A stretch of DNA of 64,000 nt, from assembly GCA_963920765.1 (NCBI GenBank), contig OY987243.1, positions 13,268,001 to 13,332,000 of the forward strand, written 5' to 3'. The notes below the pieces were generated by a model. That model saw only the letters and a list, made by a program, of their open reading frames with translations. It did not search any database and was not told the DNA's origin. A program made the translations under genes and the position numbers. The DNA comes from Ulota crispa. Its lineage: Eukaryota > Streptophyta > Bryopsida > Orthotrichales > Orthotrichaceae. Of this stretch, positions 24,684 through 34,220 are shown piece after piece (within the stretch, counting starts at the first letter, position 1; every line of letters begins with the position of its first letter).

Positions 24684-25597
24684 CCACCCGAACGATCCGC
24701 CGCAGCTATGGCCATGAACTGTGACGGTCCCGCCAGCTCGAGTCCCTGCCCGGACAGGTATTACCGTTATTGCCTTGGTCTCAGTTCAACTAAAATGATA
24801 TCTGTCTCGGCATTGCGGTGATTGATCGCATTGCCGTTTTCGAGAATTTTCAGCTTCTTGTTCTTGATTACGGAATAAACTTAGTAATCGCTGTACTGTT
24901 AATGTTCCGGGCATTGAGAATGATTCTTCTGCTCCGTTTTGGATTTTGTATTGCGCCGAAGATGTGCCGGGGATTGCAGGATTTTTTTGATCCCGTTGGA
25001 TTTGAGCATTTCAGTAACGCATTCGTAAATTGGCAATGCTGGAGCATTGTTAGTTCAGCTGGCTTCTTTTCATCTTTCTTGCAGCATTTGGAAACTTCGC
25101 ATTCTGTGTAACAATACGCTTTGGTTTTGGTTCAAAAATGAAGCGCCATTTCATTTCTGGAATGTTGTTGTTTGTTAACGTTTACTACTCTGGTAGGACG
25201 TTGCATAAGTTTGCAAATGAGAAGTTAGTCTTGTTGAGTACCTAGGGTTCGGTAGACTGTCGCCGCGATTGTTCGGCTAGCTGTTGATTTCAGTACGTTG
25301 CGCTTGAGCTGTTTGGTGAACAGAGCTTGCGAGGAAGCGAGAGCACTAACAAATGGCTCTTCAAACGTCAGAATTCCGATTCTTGGACTTGCGGAGGTTA
25401 GAATGTCTCCTTTACGAAGTTGCGTTCATTTCAAATTCTTGTATTGTGTGAGTGGTTTGAATGCCGGAGGGGTTTACGAAGGGCTGTTTTGCACAGGCAG
25501 TGCTTACGTGGAAGAGAGAGTGGTGAAGGTGTTTGCAGTGGAGTGTTTTGTCTGTCAAAGTGTCCAAGTCTGAGTGTAAAGAGCTTGATGTTTACTG

Positions 25598-27842
25598 ATG
25601 GTTAATGCTTTGTGGCAGATTATTCGTAGATTGCAATGTGAAGCTAGTGCGTCGAGGTATGAGCCTTTACGAGCAATGTACTCAAGTGTTGTCGGTGCCA
25701 TTACAACAGATGCTGCAGCCATGGTGGTACCACTTGATGATCATATGGTGCATAGAGGCCACTCTGTTTTCGACACCACAAGCTTTGTGAACGGGTACTC
25801 ATCTGAGATTCCATCCAATTATTATGTATCATTTAATTCAGCATGTGTGTAGATCCGCAGCGAGTTTCATGTAGGAAAAAAAAAAAGATTCAGCATGCTT
25901 AGCTTCTGACGTGGAGCTGAAAGAACTCGGCTTAGTTTTTAGGGTTTGATAATTCTGAAAGTGCTGTACGATTTCATGCAGGAATCTGTACGAGCTTGAT
26001 ACTCATCTGAACCGCTTTCTTGATTCAGCAGCAAAAGCAAAGATTACGCCGCCTTTCAGTCGAGCAACCATACGAGAGATTCTGATCCAAACCGTAGCAG
26101 CCGGTCGCTGCAAGGATGGGACGTTACGGTTCTGGCTGTCCGCCGGGCGAGGGGACTTCGAGCTGTCTGCTAAGAATTGCAAAGAGGCGTCACTGTTTGC
26201 ATGCTTAATGGAGAGAAGGCTTATCAAGGACGATGTCAACGAGCCAGTTGTTGGAATCACGGTACATGCTTTACTCCAGGTCTTTACTTTGAGTTGATCC
26301 TCATAAACAAAACAAAACGCCATGTATTAGGCTGTTAAGGCTTCAGATGCTCACAGGACTTGTCACAAGGCAAGACGTACTTGTGAAATATGTGACTTAA
26401 CCTTTCTGCAGTCGAGCTAGGAAAAGAAAGAACACTCCACTTTGGAGGCTAATAACTAGTTGTAGGAACTTTCAAAACATGGTACTGCTGTTCAAAATTG
26501 TAGGATATGAATTCTTTCTGTAAATAGGGACATTTTGTTACCACTCCTGTAGACATGACCATTTTTGGGCATCGTAGGGTGTAAAATGCTTGTGGTTGCA
26601 GCTCTAGTTTAGCTTTGCACTTAGTTCAGGAACTGGCGGAATTTTGAGGCAAGTTTCTGTGGCATCTGCAGGCGGTCACCTCCACGGTGCCTATCAAACC
26701 TAAAATGTTTGCTACTATGAAAACCACGAACTACCTGCCGAATGCATTAGCCTTGTGGGAAGCAGAAGAGAAAGGTGGTCAAGTCGGCATTTGGTTGGAT
26801 GAGGAAAGCAACGTAGCTGAGGGGAACAATTTGAGCGTGGGATTTGTGTCGAACGAGGGAGAGGTGTTACTTCCTCCATTTGATAGCATATTACCCGGAT
26901 GCACAGCGCGACGCCTGCTTCACCTTGTGCCAGAGCTTGTGAAGGAGAACGCAATACCAGGTCTGAAGGGTATCAGGTTGGCGAAAATTCCAATGACACA
27001 AGCGAAGAAGGCTGCCGAAATGATGCTCCTCGGTAGTTTTGTAACTATCCTGCCTGTTGTCCAGTGGGACGGCAAACCTATTGGGAACGGTAATTCCGCT
27101 ACTTCACGTCTCTACTTGTTCTTCCTTTACCTACATCACTGACGAATGCCCCCTCAGAATTAATTTCTAACTATATTTTCAATATTAGTAGGCTTCGAGA
27201 CTCATACATCCTCATGTCAACTGATGTTCTTGTAATGCAAGTGGTGTTAACCACGTGCAATGTTAGTTTTATTAGCAATTACTCGACGGTATCCTCGCAA
27301 CTACAGTGAATATTTGCAGCTAGGTTGCCTTGACAATTAGGTTGCCTTACCTTGATCACTTGGAGGCGCATGCAAGTCTTTAGATACTAGGATTTCACAT
27401 AATTTACGACCTGGATGTCGCTCGTTTGTTCTTCCGCAGCTTCGTAGTTGTGGCCAGGCCCTTTTAACAAAAATTACTGCAATAATTATTGATGAAATTA
27501 CTGTAGAATCAGTTAATATTTATGTAGTGTAAAATGTCAATAAATTAGTGTGGGGCAACCTAAATGCAATATTTAGTGTAGTTAGTTAACACTAAGTCAA
27601 CATAAATTCAACATTGTTCTATCATTATCTTGTTTATTGTTCATAGGAGGTTTCTTTTCTTTTTCTCTCTTCTGAATGGAACATTTATCCTTTATGTGCA
27701 TCGTTTGGTGCCTGGCTCAAACTTGTGTCTCTTTTTGTTATTGTTTGCAGGAAAACCTGGACAGATTTCTATGGCTTTACGGCAGCGGTTGCAGCAATAT
27801 ATGTTGACAGGACCATCTGCTCTTCTTACGCCTGTGCCATAG
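25598..27842 (+). CDS. DAT1: Fold-type IV PLP enzyme: D-amino-acid transaminase / aminodeoxychorismate lyase (DAT1/ADCL-like), 4 exons
   Basis: Exons 25598-25794, 25982-26261, 26672-27089 and 27751-27842 join in frame to about 328 residues. The protein follows plant At5g57850-type enzymes closely: MYSSVVG, PLDDHMVHRGHSVFDT, GNLYELDTHLNRFL, LRFWLSAGRGDF, TVPIKP, MKTTNYLPN, VAEGNNLSVGFV, LPGCTARR and AAEMMLLGS. Lys176 in MKTTNYL is the expected Schiff-base lysine and Glu209 in VAEGNN the residue facing the pyridine nitrogen; their 33-residue spacing fits the fold. Family members transaminate D-amino acids and/or cleave aminodeoxychorismate to p-aminobenzoate and pyruvate for folate. The start is uncertain: the acceptor CAG ending at 25618 suggests an upstream exon, and ATG 25598 is only the nearest in-frame start, giving a form without transit peptide. 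Confidence 0.88.
27304..27578. mobile_element. TA-flanked miniature element (GGTTGCC family) in the last DAT1-like intron
   Basis: TA at 27302-27303 and 27579-27580. Ends CAGTGAATATTTGCAGCTAG and, reverse-complemented, CACTAAATATTGCATTTAGG, both continuing into GGTTGCC. It is the same family as 28580-28879. It is wholly inside the intron between 27089 and 27751 and touches no splice site. Confidence 0.75.
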
Positions 27843-28495
27843 AAACGCACCAGCTTCGAGTTACTACTTGAAAGACCATCCACCGAAATGCAGGAACACT
27901 TCAAGTATGTGTGCGCTCGACAGCTCTGACGTTGATATTATGATGATTCGCTAGAAAAAATTTGAGTAAAAGTTGCAGGGTTTGGACAAGCTTGATGGTC
28001 GTCTCATTGAAGGCATTCACGTCGAAAGAAGCAGATGAAGTCCCATTCTCTTTGGACAACTCCATTGACTTCCATTTTTTTCCTTTGAAATTAGATTTTT
28101 TTCATTCGACACATTGTTGGCCATTTTTTAGGGACTCTTCCATTGAAGCTGCACTGGTTCTGCATTTAAGCAAGAGCGTAGTCAACCTTCCTCACATTCA
28201 CTAATTACTTACCGTCAATGCAAACATGGTCTGCTTTGGTCCAGAACCAATAATTGGTGGTGAAGGATAGGGCTGACGGTAGAGTTTTCATCGGCTTCTT
28301 TTTTCCAACTATAGGATTTGAATAAATCATACACTGAGGACCTTCAGACAAGAAATTGTTGAATGGCCTTATTTTTTGTATTTCTATTCCATTTTTGATA
28401 AACTTGATTGAACTATCTGCGTACCATTATCAGCACGTGTGAATTCTTTGGTTTTAGTGTATGATCTTAATAATATATAAGGTTTCAAAGCTAGT
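27843..28495. other. DAT1-like 3' flank; 28005-28495 also present inverted at 33580-34065
   Basis: It contains the 3' flank of the PLP enzyme gene. From about 28005 ('gtcgtctcattgaaggc') to 28495 it matches the reverse complement of 33580-34065 with scattered substitutions and small indels; for example 'cagcacgtgtgaattctttg' corresponds to the complement near 33640. No gene is recognised in it. Confidence 0.75.
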
Positions 28496-28579
28496 CCGTA
28501 CAAGGTGATTACAGAGTTGTGTTTTTAAGCTGTACAAGGTGGATATTACTGAATTATGTTGTGACCAATTTCGTAATTA

Positions 28580-28879
28580 CTCTGAATAGTGCATTTAGGT
28601 TGCCTTAGCAATTAGGTTGTCTTACAATAGAAAGTTACCTCATGACTCATTGCTTGAGTAGTTGAAGGTGCGTGCAATTCTCTAAATATTAGGATTTCAC
28701 ATGGTTACAGCCTTGACATTGTTAGTTTGTCTTTTTTGTAGCTCGTTGCCAAGTCCTTATTGTTAAGATTTGTTTATTGCACTAATCACTGATGAAAATT
28801 ATTATAGTACTAGTAAGTATTTATATAATGTAAATGTCAACATAATTAGTGTGGGGCAACCTAATTACACTATTTAGTG
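28580..28879. mobile_element. TA-flanked miniature element (GGTTGCC family, 300 bp)
   Basis: TA at 28578-28579 and 28880-28881. Ends CTCTGAATAGTGCATTTAGG and, reverse-complemented, CACTAAATAGTGTAATTAGG, then GGTTGCC in both. A related sequence at 46333-46420 carries the same flanks joined at a single TA (46365-46366), which is an empty site. A decayed related copy lies in both arms of the large duplication (about 40030-40150 and 57985-58110). Confidence 0.82.
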
Positions 28880-28968
28880 TAGCTTACAAAACGTCAAGAA
28901 AGAATTGTGAGGCCCAGCACCTCCTTGACATTGGTGTTGCTGGCAATTGGTTATCTGTTGCTCATTAA

Positions 28969-29352
28969 CCCTTAAACATCCCATGGGCATAGTAGATATG
29001 GTGCCGTATAATTGACGTTTGCTACCAACAAGAAGTATTTGTTTGGGATCTCAAATATATCCATTATAATAGCAAATGGCTTGGTCCTTGGCACAGTTGT
29101 TTTGTCTGCAAAAGCAAGATACAATTTTGTTGCAATACTTGCGTAGGTGCTCATACATCAACCTCAACAAATGAGTTAATGCATGTATCAAGCTTACAAA
29201 AATGACAATGTAGCTAATATGACAAATCATAGCAAAAAATACTAAACATGAAAGTTTGAGAGCATGAAGTAACACATAACTTTGAAAATTTTGAAAACAA
29301 ATTGCCATTAGGATTAAAAAATACATAATGCCAAAGTTGACTATGTGCATAG
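28969..29352. mobile_element. Left terminus of a TTAA-type element, right end not found
   Basis: TTAA at 28965-28968 is followed by CCCTTAAACATCCC, close to the left end of the element at 58405 (CCCTTAAACACTG). The right end is not visible; the Tc1-like element starting near 29353 may have inserted in it. The flank left of TTAA matches 46405-46445, where no element follows. Confidence 0.45.
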
Positions 29353-30528
29353 ACTCATTTTTTGAGGCGGTATATACAATATGGTCAAAACCTTGTCCAC
29401 TTGCCACAAGCAACCAAAACAATTGCAATTCAATATGGCATACTTGCATATAATTTCTCACACTACTCTATAGTAATAGCTCTAATAGTTTCTTGCACAC
29501 GTTCCTATAATTGTAGAAGACCTACAAGAGGAGTTGGATAGGAAATCAATCAGTATTTGAATTGCCCAAACATATTCTATAGGATTTAGGTTTAGAGACT
29601 GTGCTGGTCACTCTAAACATAAAATGGTTGCTCCAAAAACCATTTTTGAGCAATCTTTGCCTTGTCAATAGGAGCATTGTCATGCTGAAAATAACTTCAT
29701 CAAGGTTGAAAAACCCTAATCTCTCCAAATTCAAGTAAAAATCTCCATGTAAGATTGAAACATAGTTCTTTGCATTTAAATGACCACTCACCTTTTGTAA
29801 ATTGCCTAAACCTTTTGAAATCATGCAACTCCACAACATCACAAATTGCTTCACAACACAATTAGGTAAGCTTTTGTTGTCGTTGACCCAACACCAAGTC
29901 CTCCCATCTGCATTTTGAAACAATTTATCTTTGTTTGGCCACTAAAAACAACTCTCTTCCAATCCTCCTCTGTCCAATCTTTGAGAATTGTTGCAAAATG
30001 TAGCATCTCTTGTATGTTCTTTTGTGACAAATAAGGCTTTGGCACCTTCTCACAAACGCTCAATCCAGCATTTCTCAAGGCGTAAAGCAGTGTGTTATCA
30101 CAAAACCCTACTTCTCTACCCTCTCTCAACACTTACGTTGCTTGAGATGCCGTTTCTAGCCCTCCAACTCAATGACCCAACGCACCACACGATGTCTCTC
30201 CAAAATGGTAAGAATCTTTGGAGCACCTCGTTTTGGCAATTTTAAAGTACTACAATGTTTTTTCCTCACTCTATGCACTACACTCTGTGAAAAACCAAGA
30301 GATTTTGCAATCTCTCTTGTACTCTTACCTTTCATAAAAAGAGCAACAATATCTCTTACTTTCTCTCTTGAAATTGGCTTTACTATGTCAATCTTAGCTT
30401 CTAAACAACACAATATGTTCCACAAGAGAAAAGAGAAGAGAAACCACAAAAAATTCACCAAAAAACACAAATTTTCTAGGTTCTACTCTCATATGAAGTT
30501 GCAAGAAACCCCACCTCAAAAAATGAGT
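29353..30528 (-). mobile_element. Tc1-like (DD34E) DNA transposon, about 1.18 kb, inactive
   Basis: Short terminal inverted repeats ACTCATTTTTTGAGGCGG (29353-29370) and its near-complement at 30512-30528 bracket a decayed transposase gene on the minus strand. Size and layout fit a one-gene Tc1 element. The right end is followed by TATATG and the left is preceded by ATAG, so the expected TA duplication is only approximate. Confidence 0.72.
29360..30470 (-). pseudogene. Tc1-like transposase pseudogene
   Basis: The gene reads from high to low coordinates. First comes a helix-turn-helix segment (SREKVRDIVALFMKGKSTRE to VVHRVRKKH). A middle domain follows (DNTLLYALRNAGL and TEEDWKRVVFSG), then the catalytic part (WSCMISKGLG, LNAKNYVSIL, FQHDNAP, LNLNPIEYVW) and a degraded C terminus (ASGQGFD). 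Spacing from the Asp of QHDNAP to the Glu of NPIE is 34 residues, the DD34E class. It is broken several ways: in-frame stops near 30160, frameshifts between domains, the first catalytic Asp replaced (SDE expected, SGQ seen), and a stop where Trp is expected before PAQSLNLNPIE. DD34E Tc1 transposases are typical of animals and fungi; plant relatives are usually DD39D. Confidence 0.85.
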
Positions 30529-31779
30529 ATATGAGGATGCACACTCATCTATAATCTCACTCACAAGTAGATACTATGAGGATAAAGCGCCATGTGGACT
30601 AAGTGTAGGAGTGCATGAAGATTAATATTAAAAAGAATTAGCTTAATCTGAAATTAGTTGGAAAAGCTAGCCATAAAAGCGTGAGTTGTCACACATTATT
30701 GACTCATTTGTTGAGATCGTTGTATGTGTGTTAACATGTGCTACCTCAAAGTTCACACTCAACGGAAGTAGGCGTTGCGGAGAATCCGCCCTTCCCGTCA
30801 CTGACATGCATGTGTTTCAAAAAAAATTGGCTGCAAAGGATTCGATGAAGCAGTCATCAATTTTTTCCGGGCTCTACCAACCACGGCCGCTCGGTGCACT
30901 TGCAATGCGCATGTGCCACAAAATCCGATTGCAATGACAGTGCCTATTTGGAGTTGACTAGGAGTTTTGAGATTGAGGTAATTGTCTTAGCCCAAGATTT
31001 TTAGCATGAAAGCTACAGGCCGAGAGAATGACCAACCTCATTTTTCGTGCAAGGATATTGTGCGTAGGAGGGGCAAATAGGGCATGTTAAACCAATTTGA
31101 GGAGGGTGATTGCTACAAGGCCTTCCTGAAGCATGTCTTGCTGCTTGAACCAACGGTGGCAACCACAATTGAGGCACCAAGCTAATGACATCCCTATTGT
31201 TGCCTGCACTTGCCTTGATAGATCTAATTTCCTTGTTGTAGTGTCTAGCTAAGGTTGTTTCAAATGGTGAGAGCACTTATTTCTAGAGCAGCGGGAGAAA
31301 TCTATGAGAATCATTATTTTGTTTGTTACGAGAATGAGTTCTATTTGTGTTGTTGTAGGGCTGAGAGGTTGTTTGTGCTTGTGATAGATTTTTGGAGGAA
31401 ACTGACGGAGATTGCACGGATCTCAATTTGGTTATTGTGCTGAGCAACAATTTGGGGGAGAACTGACGGAGATTGCACAAATCTTAATTTGGTTATTGTG
31501 CAACAATTTTTTATTTTTTCAATGCACTTCCAACCTTACTTTGCATATTGTAAACATGCAAATTATTATTAGTATTGTCTTACTGTCATGCCTCAACCAA
31601 CGGTGGATCTCTTGGGAGTTTACGAGTTCATAAAAAAAATTCATGTCTTTTTGCGTCCTTTTGCGCCCTACACCCTCTGCGTTTTGGTCTATGTTTTAGG
31701 TTGCTTCCTGCGTTCAGCTAGCCTCGTCGGTTGGCAAGGAGTGTGGGAGATCTGCATTGGCAGCAGATTTTCGGTGTAA
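30529..31779. other. Intergenic DNA, no supported gene; short tandem duplication
   Basis: No gene is recognised. A roughly 60-bp unit ('aactgacggagattgcac' ... 'ggttattgtg') is tandemly duplicated at about 31395-31507. Confidence 0.5.
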
Positions 31780-32169
31780 GGTAGCAGCATCCATAAGCGT
31801 TGCATCCCCATGCTCGTCACTTGACAGTGGCAGGGCTCATGAAAAAAACAAATGATTGTGGGTGATTGAGTGATGGTTATGGGTGATGGAGTGATGGTTG
31901 TGGGTGACTAGCATGAGGTTTTGAGTACCCATCTCACTATTTAAGAACCAACAAGCCTTATGATTAGCATCTCTTACACATGGTTCTTACAATTTCAGTG
32001 ATTTTGGATTTTGAAAAATCTTTGTGAACAAATGCTTGCAGGTGGAACCTTGAAATTGATGCCAATATTTTTGGTTTCCATTTCCTAACACATATTATTT
32101 TTTCCAAAGTTAGAAAATTGTTTTACCTACTCCAAAACCCTTATTTCCACGCTTATGGATGCGCCTACC
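31780..32169. mobile_element. Miniature element of the GGTAGGAGCA family (390 bp)
   Basis: Termini GGTAGCAGCATCCATAAGCG and, reverse-complemented, GGTAGGCGCATCCATAAGCG differ at only two of 20 positions. Its reverse complement resembles the ends of 58155-59754, including 'gcaagcatttgttcacaaag' and 'tagtgagatggg'. It carries an unoccupied TTAA (in 'ctatttaagaacc', near 31943) at the position where the 58.4-kb copy has a further insertion. Confidence 0.75.
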
Positions 32170-32735
32170 TTACCTTGAGACACGGGGCCAACGGGGCCAA
32201 GTTGTTAGTTGTCTCTTGATTGTGTCATTGATGTCCACTTCTGCCACTCTAGGCTGTCCCGGATGCCTAGTGATGAACAATTTGTCAGAAAATTTTGAAA
32301 TTTTGCAGGCAATCAATAATTTTGACCTTCTACAATTTGGCAAAATTTTAGAGCATAATTGCTCTTGGTGAATTTGGGACGCTAGTTCAAAGTGCCAAAC
32401 CTCCATGAAATCAGGCCCACTACTAATTTTCAATATACCTGTGACCATTATAATCTTCCTTTTGGTATGGTCAAATGGTTCCCAAATTTTTGACGATTTC
32501 CTAACTGAAAACCACCGCTAATTTCAACGGTCCTTTTTGGTGGATGCAATTTCTCCGCTTGCTACAGTCACTTACAGAACAAGGTCAACCACCGGACAAA
32601 GTCATAAGCAATCTCATTGGTCAATCCCAAGGTTTTGTCCAATATGGCATCCACACCAGAGGGACGTCACTGGAGAATGAGTTCATGTCATCACTTTTTC
32701 CCTCCAAAACTGGAGAGGAGCTCACTTGTGGTGGC

Positions 32736-32775
32736 CAAGATTTGAGGTCACCTCCCAAGGTGACCTCAAATCTTG
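32736..32775. repeat. Perfect 18-bp hairpin
   Basis: Arms CAAGATTTGAGGTCACCT (32736-32753) and its exact complement (32758-32775) are separated by CCCA. It sits in a 32560-33010 segment with several partial inverted repeats ('ggatgtcc', 'ggacaaaac') and may be the core of a degraded foldback element. Confidence 0.85.
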
Positions 32776-33025
32776 TCCTTTGGACAAAACACTCTCTCTC
32801 ACTCCATGTGAGGTAAAGACAAAATCAAGTCAATTAAGAATAGAAAGAACAAAAGCGATCCTCCACCGGATGTCCAATGCTTGGTGTGAATGCATCTACC
32901 GGATGGACAAAACCATGATGACATGGTAATTTCCCCTCCATAATCCACCGGATGAAACAGTGGAGAGGGTCTTTTGTCCTATGGGGCCGGATGTCCTGGT
33001 TTGAATCGGGAAGGCCTAGTTCAAA

Positions 33026-33355
33026 CTAGCGGCTAGCCAAAAATTCTTGAATGTGATTGGTGGATTGGGTTTCAACCGCTGCAAGGTTCAGATTGAGGGT
33101 TTGTCTGGTACTTTTACATCCATCTTCACCAACTAATATAGCCACGTCAGCGGCCAAGATAGTGAATATTTGGGGCTTGCTCCAAGGGTGGTACCAAACT
33201 TGTCCGGCAAAGGCACACTCTTGGATGACAAATGAATATACAAAAAAGTTTCTATCGGGCAAAATACCAAACATAGTGCCAATTTCAATATCTCGACCAG
33301 TCAATAGTCTTAAGCTCTTGCTAAAACATTCCCATTGTTCACTCCCGCAAACCCA
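33026..33355 (-). other. Unrecognised open frame, possible gene fragment
   Basis: A continuous minus-strand frame of about 110 codons contains WECFSKSLRLLTGRDIEIG, FAGQVWYHPWSKP and FTILAADVAILVGEDG, with a more protein-like composition than neighbouring frames. There is no clear start or partner exons, and I do not recognise a family. It may be a fragment captured by a transposon or chance. Confidence 0.25.
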
Positions 33356-33579
33356 TCACATTGTTACCTCTTGCATTGTTGCCATTCACCAGCACTTTTC
33401 AACTTCTCCTTTAATAAGTTCCTGGGCTGCAAAGACCTCCACAATAGCATGAATGGAAGCTTAATATATCATCTCTCTGCATTATCAAGAATTGGTTGCA
33501 GCAAAGAGGTGGAGGCCTAAACTCCAAGCCCTCTTGTTAAAGTACAACGTGTGTCTACCTTTCAATCTCTGGTAGCTAT

Positions 33580-34065
33580 GCTCTTCAACAGACTAGCTCT
33601 GAAACCTTATATTATTACTACCATACACTAAAACCAAAGAATTCATACGTGCTGATAACGGTACGCGGATAGTTCAATCAAATTTATCAAAAATGGAATA
33701 GAAATACAAAAAATAAGGCCATCCACCAGTTTCTTGTCTGAACGTCTTCAGTGTAGGAATTACTCAAATCCTAGAATAGGACGCAAGAAGCCGATGAAAA
33801 CTCTACCGTCTACCCTATCCTTCACCACCAATTATTGGATCTGGACCAAAGCAGACCATGCTTGCATTGACAGTAAGTGAATGTGACGAAGGTCGAGTAT
33901 GCACTTGCTTAAATACAGAACCAGTGCAGCTTGTCAATGGAGGCATCCCTAGAATATGCCCAACAATGTATACCAAAGGGAAAAAATGGAGGTCTATGGA
34001 GTTCTACAGAGAGACTGGTACTTCATCTGCTTCTTTCGACGTGAAAGCCTTCAATGAAATACTTC
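33580..34065. repeat. Inverted copy of the DAT1-like 3' flank
   Basis: The reverse complement of this segment matches 28005-28495. It lies tail-to-tail with the ATP-citrate lyase A gene, ending about 150 bp from its stop codon. Confidence 0.75.
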
Positions 34066-34220
34066 TGGTACTATTTGGTCAGCTAACGAAAGATATTTGA
34101 TAACGCTCTTATTACTAGTCCAAAACACCTCCGAATCAAATACCATGTCTCTTTCTGAACTAAAAAAAATCTAGTACAAGAATCGTAGTCTACTACTACT
34201 ACCACCTAAGAAACACACTC

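Noticed and set aside
24142-24717. 191-codon plus-strand frame and 118/95-codon minus-strand frames
   Set aside because: They overlap each other in a GC-rich gene-start region and show no domains; likely leader or first-exon sequence of the DAT1-like gene.
30172-30534. 120-codon plus-strand frame
   Set aside because: It is the antisense shadow of the transposase helix-turn-helix region.
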